Source: JAAZZIT01 sp964480525
GTDB lineage: Bacteria; Bacillota; Clostridia; Oscillospirales; Ruminococcaceae
Assembly: GCA_964480525.1 (NCBI GenBank)
Contig: CAYZOV010000035.1
Span: 1 to 15,377, forward strand
Reading direction: 5' to 3'
Length of the DNA: 15,377 nucleotides
Under the pieces are notes generated by a model. The model was not told where the DNA came from. It was given only the letters and a program-made list of their open reading frames with translations, and did no database searches. Positions 1-6,957 of this stretch are shown here, piece by piece (within the stretch, counting starts at the first letter, position 1; the number at the start of each line of letters is the position of its first letter). Both the position numbers and the translations under genes were made by a program.

Positions 1-295
1 CACCTTTTGAAAAAGGTGGACGAAAACTTTTATATCCTGACGGAATTTCAAAGTTAGCGAAAAACGAAAAGTTTAAACTATTACAAACTTCGCCAGCGAG
101 CGAAACAAAGTGGGACACATAACAAAAGCATTGCGAGCTGAATTGATGAAAACGGCACGTTTTCCGAAAACTTTTATGTTCTGACGAACGTTCATAGTTT
201 GTTGAGTTTCACGGCAAAGTTACAGTTAAAGCCTACAAACCTCGGCGGTCACAAACTGCAAAAGAGTACAAGAAAGTTTTAGTTTTTATCAAAGT
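1..295 (-). repeat. Hairpin-rich non-coding repeat, copy A (truncated by window start)
   Basis: Read on the minus strand, about 275-205 aligns without gaps to 13931-14000 at roughly 75-80% identity. About 205-20 aligns to 14000-14185 at roughly 90%, with one 11-13 base indel near 14022-14034 (identities estimated by eye). Hairpins shared with copy B include 148-164 (GAAAACG/CGTTTTC) and 89-104, where stem TTCGC/GCGAA around loop TCGCTG corresponds to TTTGC/GCAAA in copy B, a compensated C:G to T:A change. Positions 1-18 form CACCTTTT/AAAAGGTG, where copy B has a different stem at 14182-14203. The outer boundary near 275-295 is uncertain. No ORF, RBS or protein family is visible. The copy begins about 40 bases after the apbE stop, in the same orientation as apbE. 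Confidence 0.85.
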
Positions 296-335
296 GTAAA
301 ATATTTGCAAATTTTTAGCGTTTACAAAACTCATT

Positions 336-1337
336 TTACCTAAAAACAACCGCATATTCCTCATTTTCAAGTTCAAAATCATCTTTCAGCGCACTTGAAA
401 CATACACCGTTTTCCCCTCGCAGACAACAACAAGCTCCACGTCGGTTTGGGCAAAGAACCCATCAAGGCACTCCTCCCCCTTAATATATATGAGCGTGGA
501 CAGAAAATCAGTATACCACCCCGCCTGTCCGACCACCGTAACCGACAAAATGTCCGTCACCACAGGTCTGCCCGTTTGCAAGTCCAGAATATGGCAAAAT
601 TTTTGGTCGCCAACCTGAAAAAATCGCTCGTAACCCCCCGACGTAGACACAAAACACTCCGTCAGGTGCAAAATTCCCAGATTTTTCTCGGTGTTTTCGG
701 GGTCGCAAACCCCCACCGAAAACTTTTCGCCCCCGTCTTTTTCGCCGAAAAGCACCGACGACGACCCGAAAGTCGCCACGGCACACTTCACATGATTCCT
801 CTCAAACTCCGCCCGAAGCACGTCGCAAGCGTAGCCTTTCGCAACGCAACCTAAGTCGATTTTGCCCTTTTTAAGCGTGGCATTATTGCCGTTTAGTTCC
901 AGATTTTCAATGCCTATATTCTCCAAAACCGCAGAAATTTCGCCCTCGTCGGGAACATTTCCACCGCCGTTTACGTCCCACAAATCCACCAGTTCACCGG
1001 CTGTAATATCAATTTGCGGATTTTTTTCACAAAAAGTTTTTGAAATATTCAGAATGTCCGCTGTTTCGCTGCTTAAATCCGTCTGCATATTTTGGTTAAG
1101 CCTAAAAATTTCGCTGTTTTCGTCGTTTTTATCAAAAAGCCCGTCCAATTTTTGCACAATTTTTTTGTAATCTTCGGCTTTTCCGCCCCGGACTTTCACG
1201 GTTACAGCCGTATCCATAGAAAAAAATGTCACGCTGTCCTCTTTGGCGGAAAAAACAAAACTCAACACGCCCACAGTCAGAACCGCAAGGATTCCCACCA
1301 AAGTTATAATTTTAAATTTTTTGTAACTTTTCTTCAT
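336..1337 (-). CDS. apbE: FAD:protein FMN transferase (ApbE family), membrane-anchored
   Basis: The 333-residue protein attaches FMN from FAD to Thr/Ser of target proteins at or outside the membrane, for example Rnf/Nqr subunits or other flavinylated extracytosolic reductases. Residues about 10-30 form one hydrophobic segment after a Lys-rich start. There is no lipobox Cys, so it is probably a membrane anchor or uncleaved signal rather than the usual lipoprotein signal. Family motifs seen are FFSMDTAVTVK (38-48), DLGCVAKGYACD near 161-172 (usual form DLGGIAKGYA), STSGGYERFF, LQTGRPVV, and YTDFLST in place of the common ADALST motif that contributes to the Mg/FAD site. Length is normal for the family. 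The ATG at 1337 has AAAGGAAA about 10 bases upstream. No flavoprotein target gene is adjacent. Only an A/T-rich stretch separates the stop from repeat copy A, and I see no good terminator. Confidence 0.93.
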   Translation of the reverse strand: MKKSYKKFKIITLVGILAVLTVGVLSFVFSAKEDSVTFFSMDTAVTVKVRGGKAEDYKKIVQKLDGLFDKNDENSEIFRLNQNMQTDLSSETADILNISKTFCEKNPQIDITAGELVDLWDVNGGGNVPDEGEISAVLENIGIENLELNGNNATLKKGKIDLGCVAKGYACDVLRAEFERNHVKCAVATFGSSSVLFGEKDGGEKFSVGVCDPENTEKNLGILHLTECFVSTSGGYERFFQVGDQKFCHILDLQTGRPVVTDILSVTVVGQAGWYTDFLSTLIYIKGEECLDGFFAQTDVELVVVCEGKTVYVSSALKDDFELENEEYAVVFR

Positions 1338-1374
1338 CTACTTTGTTTCCTTTATTGCTACTTCGGAGAAATAA

Positions 1375-1395
1375 CACCCCGTGGGTGATTTTTTG
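1375..1395 (+). terminator. Short GC hairpin followed by T-run
   Basis: CACCC (1375-1379), loop CGT and GGGTG (1383-1387) are followed by ATTTTTTG, resembling a small plus-strand intrinsic terminator. It lies directly before the plus-strand promoter at 1396, where it could stop antisense transcription through apbE. On the minus strand it would be a hairpin in the apbE leader. The stem is only 5 bp, so confidence is low. Confidence 0.35.
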
Positions 1396-1424
1396 TTGAC
1401 AATATTTTGGGGTTATGGTAAAAT
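1396..1424 (+). promoter_or_regulatory. Sigma-A promoter for the 1584-3943 gene run
   Basis: TTGACA (1396-1401), a 17-base spacer and TAAAAT (1419-1424) make a near-consensus promoter. Transcription would start near 1431, giving an A/T-rich 5' leader of about 150 bases before the ATG at 1584. This is the best promoter candidate for the phosphatase, membrane protein and pseudouridine synthase genes. Confidence 0.75.
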
Positions 1425-1521
1425 TATTATATATAAAATGTATGAAGCAAAAATTTACTACATTCAATTTTTTGCACAATATAATTATAGTCCAATTTTA
1501 AGAAAAAGTAAATAGAAAACG

Positions 1522-1552
1522 TGTAAATTCAGTTGTAATTTTAGTGTAAATT
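1522..1552. promoter_or_regulatory. Three phased TGTAAW repeats (possible PhoP-type box)
   Basis: TGTAAATT (1522), TGTAATTT (1534) and TGTAAATT (1545) are spaced 12 and 11 bases apart, about one helical turn. On the minus strand they read TTTACA, ATTACA and TTTACA, close to the TT(A/C/T)ACA direct repeats bound by PhoP-like response regulators in Gram-positive bacteria. They lie in the leader just before the phosphatase RBS. The region is A/T-rich, so chance is a real alternative. Confidence 0.3.
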
Positions 1553-1583
1553 ACAAAAAATTTACCCCAAAAGGAGAAATAAC

Positions 1584-2228
1584 ATGAAAGGCTACAGAAT
1601 CCAATTTATACGCCACGGCATGACGCAGGCAAACCTTGACGGAAAATACATCGGCAAAACAGACGAACCTCTTTGTTCCGAGGGTGTTGCGGAACTTTTC
1701 AAAAAACTTGAAACCCGCATTTATCCCAACGTTCAAAAGGTTTACACCTCACCGCTGAAGCGTTGCACTTCCACCGCCGGCATACTTTTGCCTGACACCT
1801 ACACGGTGGCTGTCGACGAACTTCGGGAAATGGACTTCGGGGATTTTGAGGGCAAACGTGCCGTTGACCTTATGAACACCGAAAGTTATAAAAATTTTCT
1901 CAAAGGCGGTCTTGACAACCCTCCGCCCAACGGCGAAAGTATGCGCAGCGTTATCGAAAGGTGCTACAGCGCCATAAGTTACGTTGTGCAGGACATGATG
2001 AACAACGGCTTGACAAACTGCGCTGTTGTCACCCACGGCGGTATAATTATGAACACTCTTTCTTGCTTCGGTTTGCCGAAAATGAAGCCTATGGAGCTTC
2101 CGTGCGACTTCGGTGAGGGGTACGAAGTCCTCGTAACTGCGGATATGTGGATGCGTTCCCACGTTTTTGAGATTATGGGAAAATACCCTTATTATCATGA
2201 GGACGACGATATTTTTAATAATATGTAA
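1584..2228 (+). CDS. Histidine phosphatase family protein (phosphoglycerate mutase-like)
   Basis: A cytosolic 214-residue enzyme of the RHG phosphatase superfamily. The catalytic motif RHG is at residues 10-12, where His11 is the phospho-acceptor. Arg60 in SPLKR, Glu82 in ELREMDFG and the second His151 in VTHGG complete the pocket. LREMDFGDFEG is typical of alpha-ribazole phosphatase (CobC)/GpmB-like members, but there are no cobalamin genes nearby, so the substrate cannot be named. The ATG at 1584 follows AAAAGGAGAAAT with good spacing. It is first in a probable operon, 26 bases before a membrane-protein gene. No secretion signal is present. Confidence is high for the superfamily and low for a specific substrate. 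Confidence 0.9.
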   Translation: MKGYRIQFIRHGMTQANLDGKYIGKTDEPLCSEGVAELFKKLETRIYPNVQKVYTSPLKRCTSTAGILLPDTYTVAVDELREMDFGDFEGKRAVDLMNTESYKNFLKGGLDNPPPNGESMRSVIERCYSAISYVVQDMMNNGLTNCAVVTHGGIIMNTLSCFGLPKMKPMELPCDFGEGYEVLVTADMWMRSHVFEIMGKYPYYHEDDDIFNNM

Positions 2229-2254
2229 CTTTTATATCAAGGAGATGTAAAACT

Positions 2255-3088
2255 TTGACCAACAAAGAAATAATTAACTCCGCACTTTCTAAATTAAAAG
2301 GCAACTGGGGCAACGCTGTTGTAATTGGCGTAGCTTTTATTGCCATGTCTTTGATGATTTTTTTGTGCCACCTAGTTAATTTTGTGGCGTACCGTGTTAT
2401 GGGTTACGGCACGGTGAGTTTAAAGCTCCACAACGTTAGCATTTTGCAAATTGCGTCCACAACCGCCCTGAATTTGGCGTTTTTGGTGGTCTTGATAATG
2501 GCGTACAGCACGGTTGTCCGCCAATTTATAGATATGTCACAGGGTCGTGGTTACAACCTTTCACGAAATTTGATTATGAAAAGAAAACGCCACTTTTTCA
2601 AAATTTCCGTGGTGCCGTTTTTTACAAAGATTTTTATTATTTTCCTCTCAATGGTTCCGGGAATTTTGGGGTACGATTCGGTAAAAAACCTGTCCGAGTT
2701 GGCAACCCAACAAGAAAGCCTGTCGGTTTTCACCCTGTTGTTTTTCATGATGAGCGTTTTTATGATAATTTTGTCCGCCTTTATAACCCTTAATTCCATT
2801 TTATCCCTGCACCTCTTAGGCACGTTGATTTTGCTAAACCCGCTTATGCCAATAACTCAAGCGGTGACGCTGTGTTTCAAGCGTTCCGAGGGCAACAAAA
2901 TACGCATAATTTCATTTTACATTTACTTTTTAAAATACTTGTGGAGCTGTATTCTGGTCTATCCGATAATCATCGTTTTCCCGTTTTATCTGATGTGCAA
3001 CCTTGTTTTGTGCCAAGATATTCTGGGAAAAGATTTGTCAAAGGACAACTTTTTCGATTCGTTCGACAGCCACACCACCCCCGTTTAA
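2255..3088 (+). CDS. Multi-pass membrane protein, DUF975-like
   Basis: A 277-residue integral membrane protein starting at TTG 2255, with AAGGAGATG ending about 8 bases upstream. No ATG better fits that RBS. The N-terminal amphipathic stretch NKEIINSALSKLKGNWG resembles the start of DUF975 membrane proteins of Bacillota. Hydrophobic segments lie at about 21-45, 65-90, 115-137, 155-195 and 222-252, with a basic loop (LIMKRKRHF) near 107. The C-terminus is hydrophilic and acidic. I recognise no catalytic motif or transport signature, and the function is unknown. It sits between a phosphatase and a pseudouridine synthase with short gaps (26 and 18 bases), so it is probably co-transcribed. The DUF975 assignment rests on the N-terminal pattern only. 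Confidence 0.85.
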   Translation: MTNKEIINSALSKLKGNWGNAVVIGVAFIAMSLMIFLCHLVNFVAYRVMGYGTVSLKLHNVSILQIASTTALNLAFLVVLIMAYSTVVRQFIDMSQGRGYNLSRNLIMKRKRHFFKISVVPFFTKIFIIFLSMVPGILGYDSVKNLSELATQQESLSVFTLLFFMMSVFMIILSAFITLNSILSLHLLGTLILLNPLMPITQAVTLCFKRSEGNKIRIISFYIYFLKYLWSCILVYPIIIVFPFYLMCNLVLCQDILGKDLSKDNFFDSFDSHTTPV

Positions 3089-3106
3089 CGAAAGGATTTT
3101 TTAATT

Positions 3107-3943
3107 TTGAATATGGAATTTATCGCAAAAGAAACCGACAACAACACCACCGTCGGTTTTTTTCTTAGTAAAAACAACGTTTCCAAGCGTCTTTTGGTAA
3201 AACTGAAACGCCAACCCGACGGCATAACCCTAAACGGCAAACACGCAAGAACTATCGACACGGTTTCGACGGGCGACGTGGTAAAAATCTGCTTTAGCGA
3301 CAACAAAATTCTTGAACCCAATCCCGATTTGAACGTTGAAATCGCCTTTGAAAACGAGAATTTTGTAGTCTTTAACAAACCTCCGTTTATGCCTGTTCAC
3401 CCGTCGATTAAGCACCAGGGCGACACGCTGGGGAACTTTTTCTCCTATCGTTATCCAAATCTCACTTTTCGCCCCGTAAACCGCCTTGACCGAGATACGT
3501 CGGGTCTTTGCGTTGTTGCGAAAAACCCGTTTTACGCAAGTGCGCTAAGTTTTTCCGTTAAAAAAACATACTACGCCGTTGTTATGGGGGAAATTTTGCA
3601 CAGCGGGACAATCGACGCCCCAATTGCACGGCAACAGGAATCAATCATAACCCGAATTGTCAGCGAAAACGGTCAGCGAGCGGTGACGCATTTCAAGCCT
3701 TTGAAAATTTCGCAAAACCGCACTTTGCTGGAAATCTCTCTTGAAACGGGCAGAACCCACCAAATCAGGGTGCATTTTGCCCACATAAACCACCCTCTGG
3801 TGGGCGACGACCTTTACGGCGAAAAATCTCCCCTGATAAACCGCCACGCCCTCCATTGCGGAAAACTTGAAATATCCCTCCCAAACGGCGAAATTCTCCG
3901 AATTTCCGCCCCCCTCCCCGAAGATATGGAAAAACTGGTTTAG
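3107..3943 (+). CDS. RluA-family RNA pseudouridine synthase
   Basis: Converts specific uridines of rRNA or tRNA to pseudouridine. The 278-residue protein has an N-terminal S4-like RNA-binding segment (about 15-65; SKRLLVKLKR, GDVVKI) and then the RluA catalytic domain. Asp128 in NRLDRDTSG (125-133) is the presumed nucleophile; the usual HRLD has Asn in place of His. TGRTHQIRVHFAHINHPLVGD is also diagnostic. The TTG at 3107 is about 11 bases after AAAGG (3091-3095), while an in-frame ATG at 3113 would be 17 bases away, so the TTG is preferred. It is last in the run starting at 1584. An imperfect A/T-rich hairpin (3933-3942 with 3958-3966) overlaps the stop codon and could be a weak terminator. 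The target site cannot be deduced. Confidence 0.93.
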   Translation: MNMEFIAKETDNNTTVGFFLSKNNVSKRLLVKLKRQPDGITLNGKHARTIDTVSTGDVVKICFSDNKILEPNPDLNVEIAFENENFVVFNKPPFMPVHPSIKHQGDTLGNFFSYRYPNLTFRPVNRLDRDTSGLCVVAKNPFYASALSFSVKKTYYAVVMGEILHSGTIDAPIARQQESIITRIVSENGQRAVTHFKPLKISQNRTLLEISLETGRTHQIRVHFAHINHPLVGDDLYGEKSPLINRHALHCGKLEISLPNGEILRISAPLPEDMEKLV

Positions 3944-4002
3944 TTTACAGTTTTTGTTAAACAGTTACAACTTTTCCCTTTGCTTTTTGTTTTGTATGAC
4001 AA

Positions 4003-4031
4003 TTGTTTTTTCGGAAAATATATTATATAAT
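4003..4031 (+). promoter_or_regulatory. Promoter for the 4123 secreted protein
   Basis: TTGTTT (4003-4008), a 17-base spacer and a perfect TATAAT (4026-4031). The palindrome at 4032-4057 begins immediately after the -10 box and covers the expected start site. Confidence 0.65.
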
Positions 4032-4057
4032 AAACGTAAAGCTAAAGCTTTACGTTT
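4032..4057. promoter_or_regulatory. Perfect 11-bp inverted repeat at the transcription start
   Basis: AAACGTAAAGC (4032-4042), loop TAAA and GCTTTACGTTT (4047-4057) form a perfect 26-base inverted repeat. Directly downstream of a -10 box it could be a repressor operator or a 5' mRNA stabilising hairpin. Its 3' flank (GGGTTTTGCTTTG) is a poor U-tract, so a terminator for the upstream synthase gene is possible but less convincing. Confidence 0.55.
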
Positions 4058-4122
4058 GGGTTTTGCTTTGTGCAAAAATCTAAGTTTTAATTCAGTTAAA
4101 AAACCGAAAAGGAGGTATTCTT

Positions 4123-4692
4123 ATGAACAAACTTGCTGTTATTAAGTACGGCGCTATTATATGCGTTATGACTGCTACAATTTCGGCTATAGCAATCAAT
4201 TCCAGACCCGCAGAAGTGGGAGCCGACGAAGAAAGCGGTATAATTATCGCCGACGAACTTGACACATACGACCTTTGCAATCACGACGAAAGCTACGTCG
4301 AACCCGAACTCAAAATCGGAAAATATTATTACAACGGAGATACTTCCGCAAAATATATAGAAATTACGGGGGACGGATACCTTTATTTCAGGGGCGGTTC
4401 ACCGGAAGAATTTGTCAACGACATTTACGGCGACACCCCCGAAGCCCTTGAAAAGGCAAAGGAAGCCGACCCTGACGGCGTAGCGGAAGAAATTGAGTTT
4501 TACTCAAAACCATGCAAGTACAGAGTATACACCGAACATATTTTGAAAGACAAGATTTTTGTTTATGAAAGATGGTCGGAAAACGACTTCGGCGACGGAC
4601 GAGAACACGTTTCGGGCGGTGGTATGCTTCTTGAAGATGAAAACACCTTAATGCGAAACGATTTTACAAGATTTATTTACATTGGAGAATAA
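4123..4692 (+). CDS. Small secreted or membrane-anchored acidic protein of unknown function
   Basis: I do not recognise this 189-residue protein. Residues about 5-25 are a hydrophobic signal or anchor after MNK. There is no lipobox Cys; NSRPAEVGA may hold a signal peptidase site. The mature part is acidic with many Asp/Glu and Tyr. A segment at about 65-92 (IGKYYYNGD then YIEITGDGYLYFRG) resembles a repeated beta-strand pattern seen in small extracytoplasmic Clostridia proteins, but this is a pattern impression only. The ATG at 4123 follows a strong AAAGGAGGT. It has its own promoter and palindrome upstream and a terminator shared with guaB downstream, so it is monocistronic. It is a real gene by RBS, signal and codon pattern, with function unknown. 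Confidence 0.8.
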   Translation: MNKLAVIKYGAIICVMTATISAIAINSRPAEVGADEESGIIIADELDTYDLCNHDESYVEPELKIGKYYYNGDTSAKYIEITGDGYLYFRGGSPEEFVNDIYGDTPEALEKAKEADPDGVAEEIEFYSKPCKYRVYTEHILKDKIFVYERWSENDFGDGREHVSGGGMLLEDENTLMRNDFTRFIYIGE

Positions 4693-4705
4693 CATAAATA
4701 TCGCA

Positions 4706-4740
4706 CAAAAAAGCCACCCTTTGGGGTGGCTTTTGTTTTT
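4706..4740. terminator. Bidirectional intrinsic terminator between the 4123 gene and guaB
   Basis: GCCACCC (4713-4719), loop TTTG and GGGTGGC (4724-4730) form a 7-bp GC-rich stem with AAAAAA before it and TTTTGTTTTT after it. It can stop the plus-strand gene ending at 4692 and the minus-strand guaB ending at 4742. Confidence 0.9.
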
Positions 4741-4741
4741 G

Positions 4742-6217
4742 TTAAATCTGTGCCGAATAGTTCGGTGCTTCTTTTGTGATATAAATGTCGTGCGGGTGGG
4801 ATTCTTTAAGACCTGCGCCTGTGATTTTAACAAATCTTGCTTTTTCGTGAAGTTCCTCAATTGTCGGACAACCGCAATAACCCATACCCGAACGGATTCC
4901 GCCTACAAGCTGGAACACCGTGTCAGACAATGCGCCCTTATAAGGAACACGTCCCTCAACGCCCTCAGGAACAAGCTTCTTTGCGCCCTCTTGGAAATAT
5001 CTGTCCTTAGAGCCGTTTTCCATAGCCGCCAAAGAACCCATACCTCTGTAAACCTTAAACGAACGTCCCTGATAAATTTCCACAGCACCCGGCGCTTCTT
5101 CGCAACCTGCCAAAAGCGAACCGAGCATTACAACGTTTGCGCCTGCCGCCAACGCCTTTACAATGTCGCCCGAATACTTAATACCGCCGTCGGCAATAAC
5201 AGGAATATTGTATTTTGCCGCAACGCAAGCCACGTCATAAACCGCCGTAATCTGCGGAACGCCGATACCTGCAACAACACGGGTTGTACAAATTGAACCA
5301 GGTCCGATACCAACCTTTAATGCGTCTGCGCCTGCTTCGATAAGGTCTTTTGCAGCCTCAGCCGTAGCAATATTTCCCGCAATAACAGGAATATGCGGAA
5401 ATTCTTTCTTAATCATCTTAACGCACTTAATAATATTGTCGCTGTGTCCGTGTGCGGAATCAAGGCTGAGGAGGTCAACCTGTGCGTCAATAAGTGCTTT
5501 TGCTCTTTCTAAAACATTTGCCGTTACGCCAATCGCCGCACCGCAAAGAAGTCTGCCGTTTTTATCTCTTGCGGAATTAGGGTACTGAACAGCTTTTTCA
5601 ATGTCCTTAATTGTAATAAGACCTTTAAGCATACCGTTTTCGTCAACGATAGGAAGCTTTTCGATTTTGTGTGACATCAAAATTTTCTTAGCGCCCTCAA
5701 GGTCTGTGCCAACAGGAGCGGTAACAAGGTTTTCCTTAGTCATCACTTCGCCGATTTTAATTGAAAAATCCGTAATAAATCTTAAATCTCTGTTTGTCAA
5801 AATACCTTCAAGTTTACCTTTTTCGTCAACAATCGGCACACCGCTGATTTTGTATTTGCCCATAAGTTCGTCAGCTTCGGCAACAGTTTTGTCAGCCGTA
5901 AGAGAAAATGGGTTTACAATAACGCCGTTTTCACTTCTCTTAACCTTGTCAACTTCTTCAACCTGCTGTTCGATAGTCATATTTTTGTGAATAATACCGA
6001 TACCGCCCTCACGAGCAATAGCAATAGCCATTCTGGATTCCGAAACCGTATCCATTGCGGCGGTCATAATAGGGGTGTTAAGCATAATGTCCCCTGCAAG
6101 TCTTGTTCTCAGGTCAATCATATTCGGTGTAACGCTTGAGTGTGCGGGAATAAGAAGCACGTCGTCAAACGTAAGTCCGTCTTTGCCGAATTTGTTGTTA
6201 ATGTTTGTGTCCAGCAT
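4742..6217 (-). CDS. guaB: IMP dehydrogenase
   Basis: Cytosolic enzyme oxidising IMP to XMP with NAD+, the committed step of GMP synthesis. The length of 491 residues is normal. The N-terminal barrel part carries LTFDDVLLIPAHS (15-27). Two CBS domains occupy about 95-150 and 155-212 (ISGVPIVDEKG, EKLPIVDENG). The catalytic loop GPGSICTTR puts the nucleophile at Cys310, and the flap carries the Arg-Tyr type motif in EGRVPYKG (421-428). GGIRSGMGYCG (439-449) is a further signature. The ATG at 6217 has GAGGAGGTAA directly upstream. It has its own near-consensus promoter (6284-6312) and a terminator at the 3' end, so it is probably monocistronic. No guanine or other riboswitch is evident in the roughly 60-base leader. 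Confidence 0.98.
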   Translation of the reverse strand: MLDTNINNKFGKDGLTFDDVLLIPAHSSVTPNMIDLRTRLAGDIMLNTPIMTAAMDTVSESRMAIAIAREGGIGIIHKNMTIEQQVEEVDKVKRSENGVIVNPFSLTADKTVAEADELMGKYKISGVPIVDEKGKLEGILTNRDLRFITDFSIKIGEVMTKENLVTAPVGTDLEGAKKILMSHKIEKLPIVDENGMLKGLITIKDIEKAVQYPNSARDKNGRLLCGAAIGVTANVLERAKALIDAQVDLLSLDSAHGHSDNIIKCVKMIKKEFPHIPVIAGNIATAEAAKDLIEAGADALKVGIGPGSICTTRVVAGIGVPQITAVYDVACVAAKYNIPVIADGGIKYSGDIVKALAAGANVVMLGSLLAGCEEAPGAVEIYQGRSFKVYRGMGSLAAMENGSKDRYFQEGAKKLVPEGVEGRVPYKGALSDTVFQLVGGIRSGMGYCGCPTIEELHEKARFVKITGAGLKESHPHDIYITKEAPNYSAQI

Positions 6218-6283
6218 TAAATTACCTCCTCAAATTTAAGCGTCTTTTTGCGACATTTTTCGTCTGGGATATATATTATTTCT

Positions 6284-6312
6284 ATGTTACTACATTTTTT
6301 TGATTATGTCAA
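6284..6312 (-). promoter_or_regulatory. guaB promoter
   Basis: On the minus strand, TTGACA (6312-6307), a 17-base spacer and TAACAT (6289-6284). Transcription would start near 6277, about 60 bases before the guaB ATG. The lexA stop lies 49 bases upstream, so this promoter separates guaB from murC-lexA. Confidence 0.85.
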
Positions 6313-6360
6313 TCGTAATTATCAATAAAAAATCTAAACTTTTTGAGATTAAATTTTAGC

Positions 6361-6942
6361 CTAATAATATCTAATCACAGCCACAACTTTTCCCAATACC
6401 GAACATTCATCAACAATAATCGGTTCCATGCTGTCGTTTTCAGGTTGAAGTCTGAAATGTCCGTTTTCTTTATAAAATCTCTTAACCGTTGCGGATTCAT
6501 TTTCAACCAAAACCACTGCAATATCGCCGTTTTCCACAACCGACTGCTGTTCCACAACCACAACGTCGCCGTCCAAAATTGCGGCGTTAATCATACTTTC
6601 GCCCCGAACTTTCAGGGCAAAAAGAGGGTTTGCATATTTTTTGTCGGGAGAAAAACTTATAAAATTCGTAATTTCTTCAATTGCCGTAATCGGCTGACCT
6701 GCCGTAACCGTTCCCACAAGCGGAACTTTCTTTGTGTTGCTTCCCGCAAGTTTTATGGCACGGTTTTGCCTGTCGCCCTTTTCGAGCAATCCCTCCTCAA
6801 CCAAATTGTGAATACATCTGTGCGCCGTAGAGGTTGACTTAAACCCGAAATTCGCACAAATTTCTCTGACTGTCGGCGGATAACCCTCCTCCATCTGAGT
6901 TTTGATAAACTCGTACACCTGCTTATCTCTGTCACTCAGCAT
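6361..6942 (-). CDS. lexA: LexA repressor, SOS regulator
   Basis: A 193-residue transcriptional repressor of DNA-repair genes that self-cleaves when RecA filaments form. Residues 1-65 are the winged helix-turn-helix DNA-binding domain (VREICANFGFKSTSTAHRCI at 25-44). The cleavage site Ala81-Gly82 lies in TVTAGQPITA. The S24-type catalytic dyad is Ser116 (RGESM) and Lys154 (ATVKRF). The ATG at 6942 follows AAAAAGGAGGATT. It lies 15 bases after the murC stop, in the same direction, with no room for a promoter in the gap, so it is probably transcribed with murC. I find no GAAC-N4-GTTC type SOS box in the gap or upstream of murC, which is unexpected for an autoregulated lexA. Confidence 0.97.
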   Translation of the reverse strand: MLSDRDKQVYEFIKTQMEEGYPPTVREICANFGFKSTSTAHRCIHNLVEEGLLEKGDRQNRAIKLAGSNTKKVPLVGTVTAGQPITAIEEITNFISFSPDKKYANPLFALKVRGESMINAAILDGDVVVVEQQSVVENGDIAVVLVENESATVKRFYKENGHFRLQPENDSMEPIIVDECSVLGKVVAVIRYY

Positions 6943-6957
6943 AACAAATCCTCCTTT

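Noticed and set aside
183..195. GAACGTTC at about 186-193 and again near 13994-14001 as a LexA box
   Set aside because: The two halves are directly joined without the 4-base spacer of Gram-positive SOS boxes, and both lie at the same place in the repeat family, not near a gene start.
447..854. Long plus-strand ORFs opposite apbE, guaB, lexA, serA and serC
   Set aside because: They are antisense shadows of genes with clear family motifs, and none has an RBS with a recognisable product.
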